From contig JAUSPN010000106.1 in assembly GCA_030656555.1 (NCBI GenBank), forward strand, positions 72,404 to 119,334: 46,931 bases of DNA, read 5' to 3'. The translations under genes were made by a program, and so were the position numbers. Shown here piece by piece: positions 27,175 to 35,657 of the stretch. Positions within the stretch are counted from its first letter, which is position 1; each line of letters starts with the position of its first letter. The stretch comes from Candidatus Desulfaltia sp. Its GTDB lineage: Bacteria; Desulfobacterota; Desulfobacteria; Desulfobacterales; ETH-SRB1. Below the pieces are notes generated by a model that was not told the DNA's origin, did not search any database, and saw only the letters and a list, made by a program, of their open reading frames with translations.

Positions 27175-28671
27175 ATGAAAAAGAAACTCCCGGAAGGGAA
27201 CAAATCTACCGCCAAACCAAAGCCCGGATCGTTGCGTTCTGATCGGGAAAGCCGTTCATTTTACAGGCGGTCCCCATGGAAAAAGGGGAAGAAAAACAGC
27301 CGGAGCGAGGATGCGCCGGCAGCATCAGTTGATTCTGCAAAGGATGACAAATGGGACATTTCACAGTTTAAGGTTCCATTGTTAGAAGGCAGGGTCCGAT
27401 TTCACGATTTTGATCTTCCCAACCCTTTGCTTCATGCCATATTCGACCTGGGTTTCGAGTATTGTACACCTATACAGGCTGAAATTCTCCCCAGCACCCT
27501 GTCCGGCAAGGATGCCAGCGGCAGGGCTCAAACCGGTACGGGAAAGACCGCTGCATTTCTGGTTACCGTAATCGACCGGATGCTGAAAAATCCCCTCCAG
27601 ATAAAACAAAAACCAGGCACACCCCGAATATTGATCCTTGCCCCTACCCGGGAGCTGGTGCTCCAGATCTCTGAAGAAGCTCGCCAGCTTTCCAAGTACT
27701 GTGGGCTGAAAATAGTATCCGTGTTTGGTGGTATGGATTATGTAAAGCAAAGAAATGAACTGCACACCGGTCCGATAGATATCATTGTGGCAACGCCCGG
27801 CAGACTGCTCGATTTTAAGAGCAAGCACGATATTACCCTTAACAAGACTGAGGTGGTAATCATAGACGAGGCTGACAGGATGCTCGATATGGGTTTTGTC
27901 CCGGACGTCCGAAAGATCATCAACAGCACACCGAGAAAAGACAAGCGCCAGACAATGCTTTTCAGCGCAACGCTTACAGGGGAGATCACCCGTCTTGCCT
28001 CTCAATGGACCAGCAATTCCGTAACCATAGAGATCGAACCGGAACAGGTTGCTGTGGAAACTGTAGAACAGATCGTTTACATCGTGACATCCAGCGAAAA
28101 ATTTGCACTCCTTTTTAACATCATCGACAAACAGAATATTGAACGGGTTCTGGTTTTCTGCAACAGGCGCGACGAGGTGATACGTCTATCGGAGATGCTG
28201 ACCCTCTACGGAGTAAACTGCTCCGAGCTTTCCGGTGATGTTCCACAGAAAAAGCGGATTCAACGCCTTGATGAATTCAAAGCCGGAAAGATCCGGGTAC
28301 TGGTCGCAACGGATGTAGCCGGACGCGGCATTCACATCGAAGGCATGGATTATGTTATCAATTTCACGCTGCCGCATGATGCTGAAGATTACGTGCACCG
28401 GATCGGGCGAACCGGCCGGGCCGGCACTGCCGGCACTTCGATCAGCTTCGCTGATGAGGATGATTCCTTCTACATCCCCGCCATCGAGAAGTTCATTGGC
28501 CGCAAGCTGGATTGCATCGAGCCGGAGGAAGAATGGCTCATAATGCCTAAACCGGTCTTTTCAAAGAAAAAGCGAGTGATTAGCCCCATAAAGAAAATCT
28601 TCTCGTCCTTCAAGGGTAAAAAACCATACCGCCAACCAGCAAAAAAAAGACCCTTTCACAGCTCAAGCTAG
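27175..28671 (+). CDS. DEAD-box RNA helicase, RhlB/RhlE-like
   Basis: About 498 residues. A basic, disordered N-terminal tail (about 1-60, rich in K, R and S) precedes the Q motif (FHDFDLPNPLLHAIFDLGFE). Then come AQTGTGKTAAFL (motif I, about 118-129), PTREL (Ia), TPGR (Ib), IIDEADRML (DEAD box), SAT (III), VLVATDVAGRGIH (V) and HRIGRTGRAG (VI). A basic C-terminal tail follows. These enzymes remodel RNA, often in decay or ribosome assembly. I chose the ATG at 27175; upstream in-frame TTG codons are less likely. The 3' end overlaps the convergent transporter gene by four bases. Confidence 0.9.
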   Translation: MKKKLPEGNKSTAKPKPGSLRSDRESRSFYRRSPWKKGKKNSRSEDAPAASVDSAKDDKWDISQFKVPLLEGRVRFHDFDLPNPLLHAIFDLGFEYCTPIQAEILPSTLSGKDASGRAQTGTGKTAAFLVTVIDRMLKNPLQIKQKPGTPRILILAPTRELVLQISEEARQLSKYCGLKIVSVFGGMDYVKQRNELHTGPIDIIVATPGRLLDFKSKHDITLNKTEVVIIDEADRMLDMGFVPDVRKIINSTPRKDKRQTMLFSATLTGEITRLASQWTSNSVTIEIEPEQVAVETVEQIVYIVTSSEKFALLFNIIDKQNIERVLVFCNRRDEVIRLSEMLTLYGVNCSELSGDVPQKKRIQRLDEFKAGKIRVLVATDVAGRGIHIEGMDYVINFTLPHDAEDYVHRIGRTGRAGTAGTSISFADEDDSFYIPAIEKFIGRKLDCIEPEEEWLIMPKPVFSKKKRVISPIKKIFSSFKGKKPYRQPAKKRPFHSSS

Positions 28672-29540
28672 CCTTTACCATACAATATAATGAATACCAC
28701 CCCCGCAAACATAAATAACGTCCCAAGCATCCTTGCGCCTATATCGGTTTCTTTAAATAAAACCCAGCCATAACCTACACTAAAAAGAATGCTCATACGC
28801 TTTACAGCAATCATATAAACCGCCTCAACCATACTGATTGAAAGGGAGTGGAATAATACATGCAGAAAGAGCATCAAACCAACAGCCAATCCTTTTGCTG
28901 GTATTTTTAGTATGTCTCTCCACTTAATTTTTTTAAGAAAAGGAAATAAGATCAAAATAGCTACATCAAAAGTTGCCAGGAAAAAAAACCCGAAAAAAAG
29001 CGGAGAAGAATGCTGGATTGCCTTTTTCCCCAAAACAGCTAAAAAAGAATATATAAATGCAACAAGCAGCATCAGAATAGAACCCGGCTCCCTTAGAATA
29101 ACTTTAAATGGAGCAAAATAGCCATATTTTACCTGTGTGACATTTAATAAATAACTGCCGGCCACAACAAAACCTATACCTATAATTCCCCAAATGTTAG
29201 GCACTTCTCCAAGAACAAGAAAACCCGTTAATATCATAAAAACCGGTGTAAACGACAAAAACGGAATTGAAACAGAAAGAGGAGAAATCTTTATAGCCTT
29301 CATGTAGAGATAAAAAGCAAAGACATCCAAAGGGATTAAAACGCTTGCAAGCCACCAGAACACACTGTCTAATTGTGGAATGGGAATAAAGAAAATACAT
29401 ATAATCAAAAACGGAAGGCTATAAATAGAAGAGGCAACCGCCATATCATAAGGCGAAAACCTGCCAAAAAACTTCTTTGTCAAAGCGTCGCCGGTGGCCA
29501 CACAAAATGCTGTAGCAATGGCAAGAATAAACCAAAACAA
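28668..29540 (-). CDS. EamA-family drug/metabolite transporter
   Basis: A protein of 290 residues with about ten hydrophobic segments arranged as two repeats of five, such as MFWFILAIATAFCVATGDAL, LSFTPVFMILTGFLVLGEVP, GIIGIGFVVAGSYLL and the final MLGTLFMFAGVVFIILYGKG. This is the DMT/EamA fold used for export of small metabolites. GEVPNIWGIIG in the first half and KETDIGARMLG in the second are the matching end motifs of each repeat. The start is TTG at 29540 with AGAGGTAGAG upstream. Substrate unknown. Confidence 0.85.
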   Translation of the reverse strand: MFWFILAIATAFCVATGDALTKKFFGRFSPYDMAVASSIYSLPFLIICIFFIPIPQLDSVFWWLASVLIPLDVFAFYLYMKAIKISPLSVSIPFLSFTPVFMILTGFLVLGEVPNIWGIIGIGFVVAGSYLLNVTQVKYGYFAPFKVILREPGSILMLLVAFIYSFLAVLGKKAIQHSSPLFFGFFFLATFDVAILILFPFLKKIKWRDILKIPAKGLAVGLMLFLHVLFHSLSISMVEAVYMIAVKRMSILFSVGYGWVLFKETDIGARMLGTLFMFAGVVFIILYGKG

Positions 29541-29571
29541 GTGCTCTACCTCTCAAAATATGACCGGATTG

Positions 29572-29603
29572 CTCCCCGTAAGCCACGTCCTTTAGGGCGG
29601 GGT
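29572..29603. mobile_element. IS200/IS605-type end hairpin remnant
   Basis: CTCCCCGTAAGCCACGTCC, TTTA and GGGCGGGGTC form a hairpin resembling the right ends (and the TnpB guide-RNA scaffold end) of IS200/IS605 elements. No transposase is next to it, so it is a solo remnant or a chance likeness. Confidence 0.4.
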
Positions 29604-29631
29604 CAAGGAGAGCTTCACTTGTGGCAAAAAA

Positions 29632-30483
29632 CTAAGATTTTAAGTTGTATTGTTTGCCATAAACCGCAAGAACGATTGTGTCTATTATTACTATGTTATG
29701 CATCACATCCTCTTTGCTGATGTGCGGGATTCTTACTCCACGGGATATCAATGTCTCCATGTTGTTTTTGTTCAGCAGTTCCTCAAACCCCGATGCTTTT
29801 TGAAGGTTTTGAAAATATAATTCCTTTTTGTCTAAAAGGGACTGCAATATATTTTTGTCATCTTTAATTCCGTCAAAAAAGTCCAGTATGAAATCCAGAC
29901 ACTTGAAAAAATAATTGTCTTCAACTTTTAGTTTTTTTAAAAAAGAGCGCAGAAACATAATTTTATTTTCAGTAAATTCAACCCTGGCGTTTCTCAACCT
30001 TACCTTAACAGCGGTTCTACACTTATCGGAGACAAATTCGTCTATTGCTTTAATAAGCCTTTTATTCAGTTTCCTTGAAATATTAAGACGGGAAAGGAAT
30101 TGCATTGCAGACGATTTTGGGAGAAAAAGCTTTAATGAGTCTTCGCTCCCAGGGAAACGTATTGTTGTTAATAGTTTTTTATCTAAAATATAACTCAATA
30201 CTTTTTCTTCATCTTTCTTTTTAAAATCTTCGCTTTCAAGAAATTCTTCAAGTTTAATTTGCATTGACTCGTCAGGGAAAAATAACAGCTCAATCAGGGA
30301 ATCCCTTTCGCAGTTGTGTTCGTCATTGATAATTTCTTCAAGTTCATTTATGGAAGGGCTTAAAAAAGTGGAATCAATATAGTACATAATGTCATCACTT
30401 AAGACAAAACCATACGTAAAAATCTGCTCGATCTTCTCGATAAGCAACAAATATTTTCTATCATCAGGTTTAACTTTTTGCAT
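29632..30483 (-). CDS. Hypothetical protein, helical, 283 residues
   Basis: The protein is acidic and lysine-rich and predicted mainly helical: MQKVKPDDRKYLLLIEKIEQ at the start, then SPSINELEEIINDEHNCERD and VRLRNARVEFTENKIMFLRS. The C terminus is more hydrophobic (EDVMHNIVIIDTIVLAVYGK). It has no signal peptide, no clear membrane span and no motif that I recognise. It stands alone on the minus strand between an IS-end remnant and a repeat-rich gap. Codon use is AT-rich, similar to the hypothetical gene at 22063. Length and lack of frameshifts suggest a real gene. Confidence 0.6.
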   Translation of the reverse strand: MQKVKPDDRKYLLLIEKIEQIFTYGFVLSDDIMYYIDSTFLSPSINELEEIINDEHNCERDSLIELLFFPDESMQIKLEEFLESEDFKKKDEEKVLSYILDKKLLTTIRFPGSEDSLKLFLPKSSAMQFLSRLNISRKLNKRLIKAIDEFVSDKCRTAVKVRLRNARVEFTENKIMFLRSFLKKLKVEDNYFFKCLDFILDFFDGIKDDKNILQSLLDKKELYFQNLQKASGFEELLNKNNMETLISRGVRIPHISKEDVMHNIVIIDTIVLAVYGKQYNLKS

Positions 30484-30629
30484 TCTGTATACTTTTTTAA
30501 TCCACAGATTACGCAGATTTTTCTCTTAAATATACAAATTAATTTATAATATCAATTTGATAGTGTCAAAAATTTTATAAAAAAAGGATTTTGTTGACAA
30601 GTACCTATTGGTCTGAGCAAATCCGCTGG

Positions 30630-30650
30630 ATGCCGGATCAAGTCCGGCAT
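30630..30650. repeat. GCCGGATCAAGTCCGGC palindrome
   Basis: ATGCCGGA and TCCGGCAT flank TCAAG, followed by GACAAAG. This type of palindrome, GGATCAAGTCC with a matching stem, is scattered through many proteobacterial genomes. Confidence 0.55.
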
Positions 30651-30686
30651 GACAAAGTCAGGGTATTATTTTGCAGGGTTAATAAT

Positions 30687-30719
30687 AGTGATAACCCATC
30701 GAAAAGATAACAAATTAAA
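30687..30719 (+). repeat. 33-bp exact direct repeat, copy 1
   Basis: The sequence beginning AGTGATAACCCATCGAAAAG is identical over 33 bases to 35051-35083. The two copies bracket the DUF2914-cyclase-antiporter locus in the same orientation. Confidence 0.85.
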
Positions 30720-30748
30720 TTGACTTGGATATTCACATAATATATATT
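30720..30748 (+). promoter_or_regulatory. Sigma-70-like promoter
   Basis: TTGACT (30720-30725), a 17-base spacer and TATATT (30743-30748). It points to a terminator at about 30827-30868, so it would give a transcript of about 110 bases unless read-through reaches the DUF2914 gene. Confidence 0.45.
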
Positions 30749-30778
30749 ACCAAAGATTAATTTCGGTCTGTTTTTGAA

Positions 30779-30893
30779 CCTCAAAAAGGAGGATCAGGTG
30801 ACCAATCATTGGAGCACAAACAAATAAAGTCCCATTTCTTCAGCTATATGAAGGATGGGGCTTTTTGCTTCACAGGCCTGGACCTGAACCGCA
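30779..30893 (+). repeat. Dispersed repeat with terminator, copy 1
   Basis: This stretch is about 80% like 36151-36256. It begins CCTCAAAAAGGAGGATCAGG and ends in a two-part hairpin, AAGTCCCA paired with TGGGGCTT and CTTCA paired with TGAAG, followed by TTTT. Confidence 0.7.
30827..30868 (+). terminator. Rho-independent terminator in the repeat
   Basis: The outer stem AAGTCCCA/TGGGGCTT and inner stem CTTCA/TGAAG lead into TTTTTG. The fold is kept in the second repeat copy at 36193-36233, where AAGCCCCG pairs with TGGGGCAT less perfectly. Confidence 0.6.
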
Positions 30894-30900
30894 ATAGGCG
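30885..30900 (+). repeat. GAACCGC hairpin repeat, copy D (partial)
   Basis: TGAACCGCAATAGGCG is the first part of the hairpin repeat; it is cut short and joined to the 84-bp repeat at 30906. Confidence 0.5.
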
Positions 30901-30905
30901 TTTTT

Positions 30906-30989
30906 GGGGGTCGGGCCATAGGAACATGTTGATATTGTAAACAAATCATTTAAATGTAGCGTCATGTAAGGTCTTAAAAGGGTATTTTG
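30906..30989 (+). repeat. 84-bp dispersed repeat, copy 1
   Basis: It begins GGGGGTCGGGCCATAGGAAC and continues TTGATATTGTAAACAAATC, TTTAAATGTAGCGTCATGT and CTTAAAAGGGTATTTT. Further copies lie at 39134-39217 and 40479-40561 in the same orientation. It ends 34 bases before the DUF2914 gene. Confidence 0.8.
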
Positions 30990-31023
30990 GGGGCTAAAAA
31001 GAGCCGTTTAAAAGGGCACATCA

Positions 31024-31461
31024 ATGAGATATAAAAAAACTTTATTATTTTTTTCGCTGTTTTTTATCTGTTTCTTAATCCCGTCGCAAGTATGGTCTCA
31101 AAAGCAGGGGAAGTCCTTATCTTCAACGGAATCCAAAAAATTGACCCTGGGACATGCCGCAATGTGCGAAGATATAAACGATCAACGCCCGCGTGATGAG
31201 GCAATTGTTTTTTCTATCAGGCTTGGAAGCATATATTGTTTCACTGACTTTGAATCTGTTCCTGAAGAGTCGGTCGTTTACCACAAATGGTTTAGCGGAG
31301 ATAAGTTCCGCGCAGAAATAAAGCTCAATATTAAACCTCCAAGGTGGTCAACATTTAGCAAAATTCGACCTTTAAAAAACGATAAAGGTCCATGGCGTGT
31401 GGAAATTACCGATCAGCAAGGAATTATTTTTCAGACGTTGAGATTTAGCGTCACGGATTGA
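31024..31461 (+). CDS. Exported DUF2914 protein
   Basis: A protein of 145 residues. A signal peptide occupies residues 1-25 (KKTLLFFSLFFICFLIPSQV, then WSQ). The rest is a beta-rich DUF2914 domain: KKLTLGHAAMCEDINDQRPR, SIRLGSIYCFTDFESVPEES, VVYHKWFSGDKFRAEIKLNI, then GPWRVEITDQQGIIFQTLRF. The domain is of unknown function and, going by its strands, is likely an immunoglobulin-like fold in the periplasm. Two cysteines (CEDIN and YCFTD) could form a disulfide. It is six bases ahead of the diadenylate cyclase gene and probably shares its transcript. Confidence 0.8.
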   Translation: MRYKKTLLFFSLFFICFLIPSQVWSQKQGKSLSSTESKKLTLGHAAMCEDINDQRPRDEAIVFSIRLGSIYCFTDFESVPEESVVYHKWFSGDKFRAEIKLNIKPPRWSTFSKIRPLKNDKGPWRVEITDQQGIIFQTLRFSVTD

Positions 31462-31467
31462 TGCATT

Positions 31468-32916
31468 ATGAATGATCTAATTATTTTTCTTTCTAACATT
31501 CGATGGCAGGATGTGTTGGACATTGCACTGGCCGGCTATCTTCTTTTTCGCTTTTATGTTCTTTTTACAGGAACTTATGTGTTTCGCGTGATTACCGGTC
31601 TGGCTATACTTTGGGTTTTTCAGCGGATAACTGTTTTTATGGGGTTAATCGTAAGCAGCTGGGCTATTCAAGGTATAATGGCTGTTTCCGCAATTATTGT
31701 TATTGTTGTGTTTAAAAACGAAATCCGCTCAGTTCTTCAAGCGAAAAATCTGAAATCGATCCTGTGGGAATTTCCTGTCAAAGCCGAAAATACTCCTATA
31801 GAGATGATCGTAGAAAGTGTTTATGATCTGGCCCATACCCGTACCGGCGCTTTGATTGTTTTCCCTGGGAAAGAAGATTTAGAAGAGATAGTTCAAAGTG
31901 GAATCCCCTGGGGAGGGTTGGTGTCAAAGGAGATGATCAAGAGTATTTTCTGGCCTGATAACCCTGTGCATGATGGGGCGGCCATAATTGAGGGAGATAG
32001 AGTAAAAGAGGTTGGGGGCATTTTGCCTTTATCACGGCGAGACGATCTGCCTTCCTATTACGGAACCCGTCACAGGGCTGCCGCCGGTTTGGCCGAAAAT
32101 ACAGATGCTTTGGTAATCGTGGTGTCCGAGGAAAGAGGAGAGGTGACCATAGCCAAGGGTTCCGTCGTGAGTCGCGTAAAGGAAAAAAAGAAACTTGCAG
32201 ATATATTGCAGGAACATGTGGGCGTTTCAAAGAAACAGTCGAATCATTTGAGAAAACGGAATTTGGAGCTTAGTATAGCAGGTTTGGTTTCAATCATATT
32301 TATAGCCGGTGTATGGTTTAACTTTACCAGCGGTATGGATACCCTGATTACACTTGAAGTTCCTGTGGAATATACGAATCGTAATCCTAAAATGGAAATA
32401 TTTAATACGTCTGTAAATACCGTCAGCCTTAGTTTGTACGGGTCCGGCGCCCCCATGAGGTCTATTAGGCCGGAACAGGTAGGGGTGAGACTGGACCTGG
32501 GCAAAGCAATTGCCGGTCCCAATACATTTACGATCACACAGGGAGATATTACTTTGCCCCCGGGTGTTTCTTTAAAAAATGTTCAACCGTCAATTATTGA
32601 AGTAGTCCTTGATATTCCTGTAAAAAAGGTGCTGCCGGTGCAAGTTGACTGGACCGGGCGTTTATCTGAACATCTAATTCTTAAGGCGGTAGAGCTGGAT
32701 CCGAAAGACTTTGAGGTTGTTGGAGGAAAAGGTGTTCTGGAAAATATCTCAACGATCTATACGGAAAAGGTTTCTCTAAATAAAATCGAAAAATCAGGAT
32801 CTGTTGTAGTAAAACCCGTTTTCAATCCGGCCTTTTTGAAAACTTCTTCGGGCTTAGACGCCGGAATTAAAATAACATATGAAGTAGAAAAAAGGAGCAA
32901 CAGTACCAAACATTAA
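31468..32916 (+). CDS. cdaA: CdaA-type diadenylate cyclase fused to YbbR-like domains
   Basis: A protein of 482 residues. Three transmembrane helices at about 15-82 precede the DAC domain (about 105-235), whose catalytic motifs DNPVHDGAAII (DGA at 169-171) and YYGTRHRAAAGLAE (RHR at 201-203) are complete. It makes cyclic di-AMP from two ATP. A fourth helix (about 268-290) is followed by periplasmic beta repeats of YbbR type (about 295-475; LITLEVPVEYTNRNPKMEIF, LPPGVSLKNVQPSIIEVVLD). In Firmicutes the YbbR protein is CdaR, a separate regulator encoded next to cdaA. Here both are one chain. The neighbouring KefB-type gene suggests a potassium-control module. Confidence 0.93.
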   Translation: MNDLIIFLSNIRWQDVLDIALAGYLLFRFYVLFTGTYVFRVITGLAILWVFQRITVFMGLIVSSWAIQGIMAVSAIIVIVVFKNEIRSVLQAKNLKSILWEFPVKAENTPIEMIVESVYDLAHTRTGALIVFPGKEDLEEIVQSGIPWGGLVSKEMIKSIFWPDNPVHDGAAIIEGDRVKEVGGILPLSRRDDLPSYYGTRHRAAAGLAENTDALVIVVSEERGEVTIAKGSVVSRVKEKKKLADILQEHVGVSKKQSNHLRKRNLELSIAGLVSIIFIAGVWFNFTSGMDTLITLEVPVEYTNRNPKMEIFNTSVNTVSLSLYGSGAPMRSIRPEQVGVRLDLGKAIAGPNTFTITQGDITLPPGVSLKNVQPSIIEVVLDIPVKKVLPVQVDWTGRLSEHLILKAVELDPKDFEVVGGKGVLENISTIYTEKVSLNKIEKSGSVVVKPVFNPAFLKTSSGLDAGIKITYEVEKRSNSTKH

Positions 32917-33029
32917 AGAGGGATTTGCGGGACGGGTTATGGGTATCGCCTCCCTGATGGCCGGGGCGTTTTGCGGCCGGAGTGGGAAGAACAACAGTTC
33001 CGCTGGAGGGCCGCTGGTAGAAACGTATC

Positions 33030-34991
33030 ATGGGTATAACCACCGACATCATCATCCTCGTCGTGGCTGCTTTTTTCAGCGGCCTATTGCTGCAGAGACT
33101 GGGGCAGCCATTGATTCTGGGCTACATCCTGGCCGGAGTGCTCATGGGCCCCCACACGGGCGGTCTCACGGTTTCGAGCATCCACGAAATTGAGCAACTT
33201 GCAGAGATCGGGGTTGCCCTTCTGCTTTTTGCTCTTGGGCTTGAGTTCTCTCTCAAGAATCTCAAGCCGGTGCAGAAAGTGGCCTTGATCGGCACACCCA
33301 TTCAAATCATCCTCACCATCGGGCTTGGATTCGGCATCGGACACCTTATGGGATGGGACTGGAAACAGTCTATCTGGGTCGGAGCCATCATCTCCCTTTC
33401 GAGTACCATGGTGATCCTTAAGACGCTGATGAGTCAAGGGTGGATCGGCACTCTATCGAGTAAAGTGATGATCGGGATGCTGATCGTTCAGGATCTGGCC
33501 GTAGTTCCGTTGATGATCATCCTGCCGCAGATGAGCAACCCCTCTCTCGGTTTACCTGCCCTCGGGTATGCGACATTAAAGGCAGCAGTTTTTATTACCG
33601 GGATGATCCTGCTTGGAACCAGGCTGTTGCCACGCTTCATGACGCACATCGCCAAGGTGGGTTCACGAGAGCTGTTCCTGCTCGCCATCACGGCCATCGG
33701 GCTCGGAGTCGGATATGTCACATATCTGGCCGGCCTTTCGTTTGCCTTCGGAGCTTTCGTTGCGGGGATGGTTTTGAGCGAATCGGACTACGGCCACCAA
33801 GCGTTGAGCGACATCATTCCTGTCCGGGATCTCTTCGGGCTTCTGTTTTTCGCGTCGGTCGGGATGCTTTTTGATCCGGTTTTTCTGCTGGACCATCTTG
33901 GGCAGGTACTCACTCTTGTTTTGGTGGTGAGCATCGGCAAAGGATGCATTTTTGCTTTGGTATCATTCGTGTTCAAATATAGGAATGTCATCCCGCTGGC
34001 TGTAGGGCTTGGGCTGTTCCAGATCGGCGAGTTTTCGTTCGTGCTTGCGCAAGTGGGCGTCTCAACCGGTTCGATTGGTAGCGACATCTATTCTTTTGTT
34101 CTGACAACCGCTGTGTTGACTATGATGCTAACACCGATTGTTTCAGGCCAGACCGCACGGCTGTATGCTTTAAGGAAGCGCTGGTTCAAGCATGAGCCGC
34201 TCGACTCAAGAAACCTGCCGGAAGATGGGCTGCGGAACCATGTTGTAATCGCAGGCGGTGGGCGAATAGGATTTCAGGTAGCTCAGGTTCTGATGCGTTT
34301 AGGACTGCAATTCGTGATCATTGAGCTTGATCAGCGTCGGATTGAACAAGCCAAATTTGCAGGAATGCCGATCGTGTATGGCGACGCGAGCCATGAGATT
34401 GTACTTGAAGCCGCCGAGATCGCTTCAGCGTGTCTGCTTCTCATCACGACACCGGGAATCGTTGTGTCACGAGCCATAGCGGTTCATGCGAAAAAGCTCA
34501 ATAGTCAGGTCGACATCGTGGCAAGGGCATCCAGCTCAGAGTTTCTTGGGATTTTCAAGGAACTGAACATTACCGAGGTGGTGTTGCCGGAATTCGAGGC
34601 CGGACTTGAGATGACTCGAAAGGCACTTGTTTATCTGCGTATTCCCGCGCCGGAGATCCAGCAACACACGGAGTCTCTTCGGCAGGAGATGTTTGGTCCC
34701 CTGCTTAGTGTGAGCGGTGACTACAAGACTCTTACCCAACTCAGAACCGCTGAGCAGCAATTCGATCTTCAGTGGGTATTGGTCGAGTCAGGAAGTCCAC
34801 TCATCGACAAATCAATCGGTGAAGCCGAGATACGAAAGACGACCGGTGCATCTGTTGTCGGAGTTATTCGCGGTGACAAGCTTGAGCACAACCCTGATAA
34901 TTGCTTCCGGTTCCAGTTAAACGACCTGATCGCAATCATCGGGGCAGACAAAGCGCGAGCGAACTTTCGAAGGATGTCCCGATCTGATTAA
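33030..34991 (+). CDS. KefB-type cation:proton antiporter with RCK domains
   Basis: A protein of 653 residues. About twelve membrane helices (residues 1-385; [53 protein letters not shown]) form the CPA2 exchanger. An RCK_N domain starts near residue 401 with [18 protein letters not shown]. An RCK_C domain lies at about 570-650 ([20 protein letters not shown], then [20 protein letters not shown]). Such proteins move K+ or Na+ against protons. RCK_C domains of related transporters bind c-di-AMP, and the upstream gene makes that nucleotide, so control by it is a reasonable inference. GC content is higher than in its neighbours. The ribosome-binding site is weak. Confidence 0.9.
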   Translation: MGITTDIIILVVAAFFSGLLLQRLGQPLILGYILAGVLMGPHTGGLTVSSIHEIEQLAEIGVALLLFALGLEFSLKNLKPVQKVALIGTPIQIILTIGLGFGIGHLMGWDWKQSIWVGAIISLSSTMVILKTLMSQGWIGTLSSKVMIGMLIVQDLAVVPLMIILPQMSNPSLGLPALGYATLKAAVFITGMILLGTRLLPRFMTHIAKVGSRELFLLAITAIGLGVGYVTYLAGLSFAFGAFVAGMVLSESDYGHQALSDIIPVRDLFGLLFFASVGMLFDPVFLLDHLGQVLTLVLVVSIGKGCIFALVSFVFKYRNVIPLAVGLGLFQIGEFSFVLAQVGVSTGSIGSDIYSFVLTTAVLTMMLTPIVSGQTARLYALRKRWFKHEPLDSRNLPEDGLRNHVVIAGGGRIGFQVAQVLMRLGLQFVIIELDQRRIEQAKFAGMPIVYGDASHEIVLEAAEIASACLLLITTPGIVVSRAIAVHAKKLNSQVDIVARASSSEFLGIFKELNITEVVLPEFEAGLEMTRKALVYLRIPAPEIQQHTESLRQEMFGPLLSVSGDYKTLTQLRTAEQQFDLQWVLVESGSPLIDKSIGEAEIRKTTGASVVGVIRGDKLEHNPDNCFRFQLNDLIAIIGADKARANFRRMSRSD

Positions 34992-35050
34992 GATTATAGT
35001 GAGCCTGTCCCTGCATGAACCAGGTTTAATCCCCACAACTCAAATTGAAC

Positions 35051-35083
35051 AGTGATAACCCATCGAAAAGATAACAAATTAAA
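35051..35083 (+). repeat. 33-bp exact direct repeat, copy 2
   Basis: Identical to 30687-30719. Its last bases run directly into hairpin-repeat copy E (ACCGCAATAGCG). Confidence 0.85.
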
Positions 35084-35172
35084 CCGCAATAGCGAGCGAA
35101 TACAAAACGGTCGCTGCGAAGCACTGCCGTCAGGCAGAACCTCCCCGCTGCCTGGTGGGAAAGCTTCAAAAT
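35080..35172 (+). repeat. GAACCGC hairpin repeat, copy E
   Basis: AAACCGCAATAGCGAGCGAA begins the repeat; CTGCCTGACGGCAG-like arms and CTCCCCGCTGCC then GGGAAAGCTTCAAA complete it. It is the longest copy here and holds a second small hairpin around CACTGCCGTCAGGCAG. Confidence 0.6.
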
Positions 35173-35203
35173 ATGAACTAAAAAAGATTTAGCTGTTCCA
35201 TTC

Positions 35204-35247
35204 TCTACGATACAAACTTATAAGCTGATGTCCCATAAAGGCTTCCC
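35204..35247 (+). repeat. GATACAAACTTATAA repeat, copy 1
   Basis: CTACGATACAAACTTATAAG then CTGATGTCCCATAAAGGC. Related copies are at 36256-36295 and 36692-36735. Confidence 0.55.
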
Positions 35248-35312
35248 AAAAAACCGCGCGGCTGATTTGTTGGTTGGGCGTAGCCATTTATAAATAAATT
35301 TCACTTAACCTT

Positions 35313-35365
35313 TAGCAAAGCAACTATAGCAAAAATGTTGACACTGTAGCAAAGAATGATACAAT
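35313..35365 (+). promoter_or_regulatory. higBA promoter with TAGCAAA repeats
   Basis: TTGACA (35338-35343), a 16-base spacer and TACAAT (35360-35365) form a strong promoter inside cassette A. TAGCAAA occurs at 35313, 35327 and 35347, a likely operator. Transcription would start near 35372, at the higB ATG. Confidence 0.65.
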
Positions 35366-35372
35366 ACAAAAA

Positions 35373-35648
35373 ATGATTAGAAGCTTTAAACACAGGGGAC
35401 TCGCTGAACTGTTTGAGCGAGGCCGTTCCCGTCGGGTAAGACATGATTTACAATCACGTTCCCTGCGACGTTTGGAAGCTTTGGATCAAGCAGAGTCATT
35501 GACAGATTTAAACGTATCTGGATTCAATTTCCACAGTCTGCATGGAATACCTAAACGTTACAGTATCCATGTTAATGGCCCATGGTGTATCACTTTTGAG
35601 TGGGAAGAGGGTGAGGCGCTAAGGGTCGATCTTGAACAATATCACTGA
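35373..35648 (+). CDS. higB: HigB-type toxin
   Basis: A protein of 91 residues: MIRSFKHRGLAELFERGRSR, then LQSRSLRRLEALDQAESLTD, FNFHSLHGIPKRYSIHVNGP and WCITFEWEEGEALRVDLEQY. This is the full HigB/RelE mRNA-cleaving toxin family, here in the usual toxin-first order before HigA. No ribosome-binding site lies ahead of the ATG, and the promoter spacing suggests a leaderless message, a way to keep toxin output low. It is the first gene of a cassette bounded by GTTGGGC and GCCCAAC. Toxin-antitoxin pairs are common in integron arrays, where they stabilise them. Confidence 0.88.
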   Translation: MIRSFKHRGLAELFERGRSRRVRHDLQSRSLRRLEALDQAESLTDLNVSGFNFHSLHGIPKRYSIHVNGPWCITFEWEEGEALRVDLEQYH

Positions 35649-35657
35649 GGTGAAGTC

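Noticed and set aside
32939-33193. 84-codon ORF overlapping the start of the antiporter gene
   Set aside because: Histidine- and arginine-rich translation without family resemblance; most of it overlaps the antiporter in another frame.
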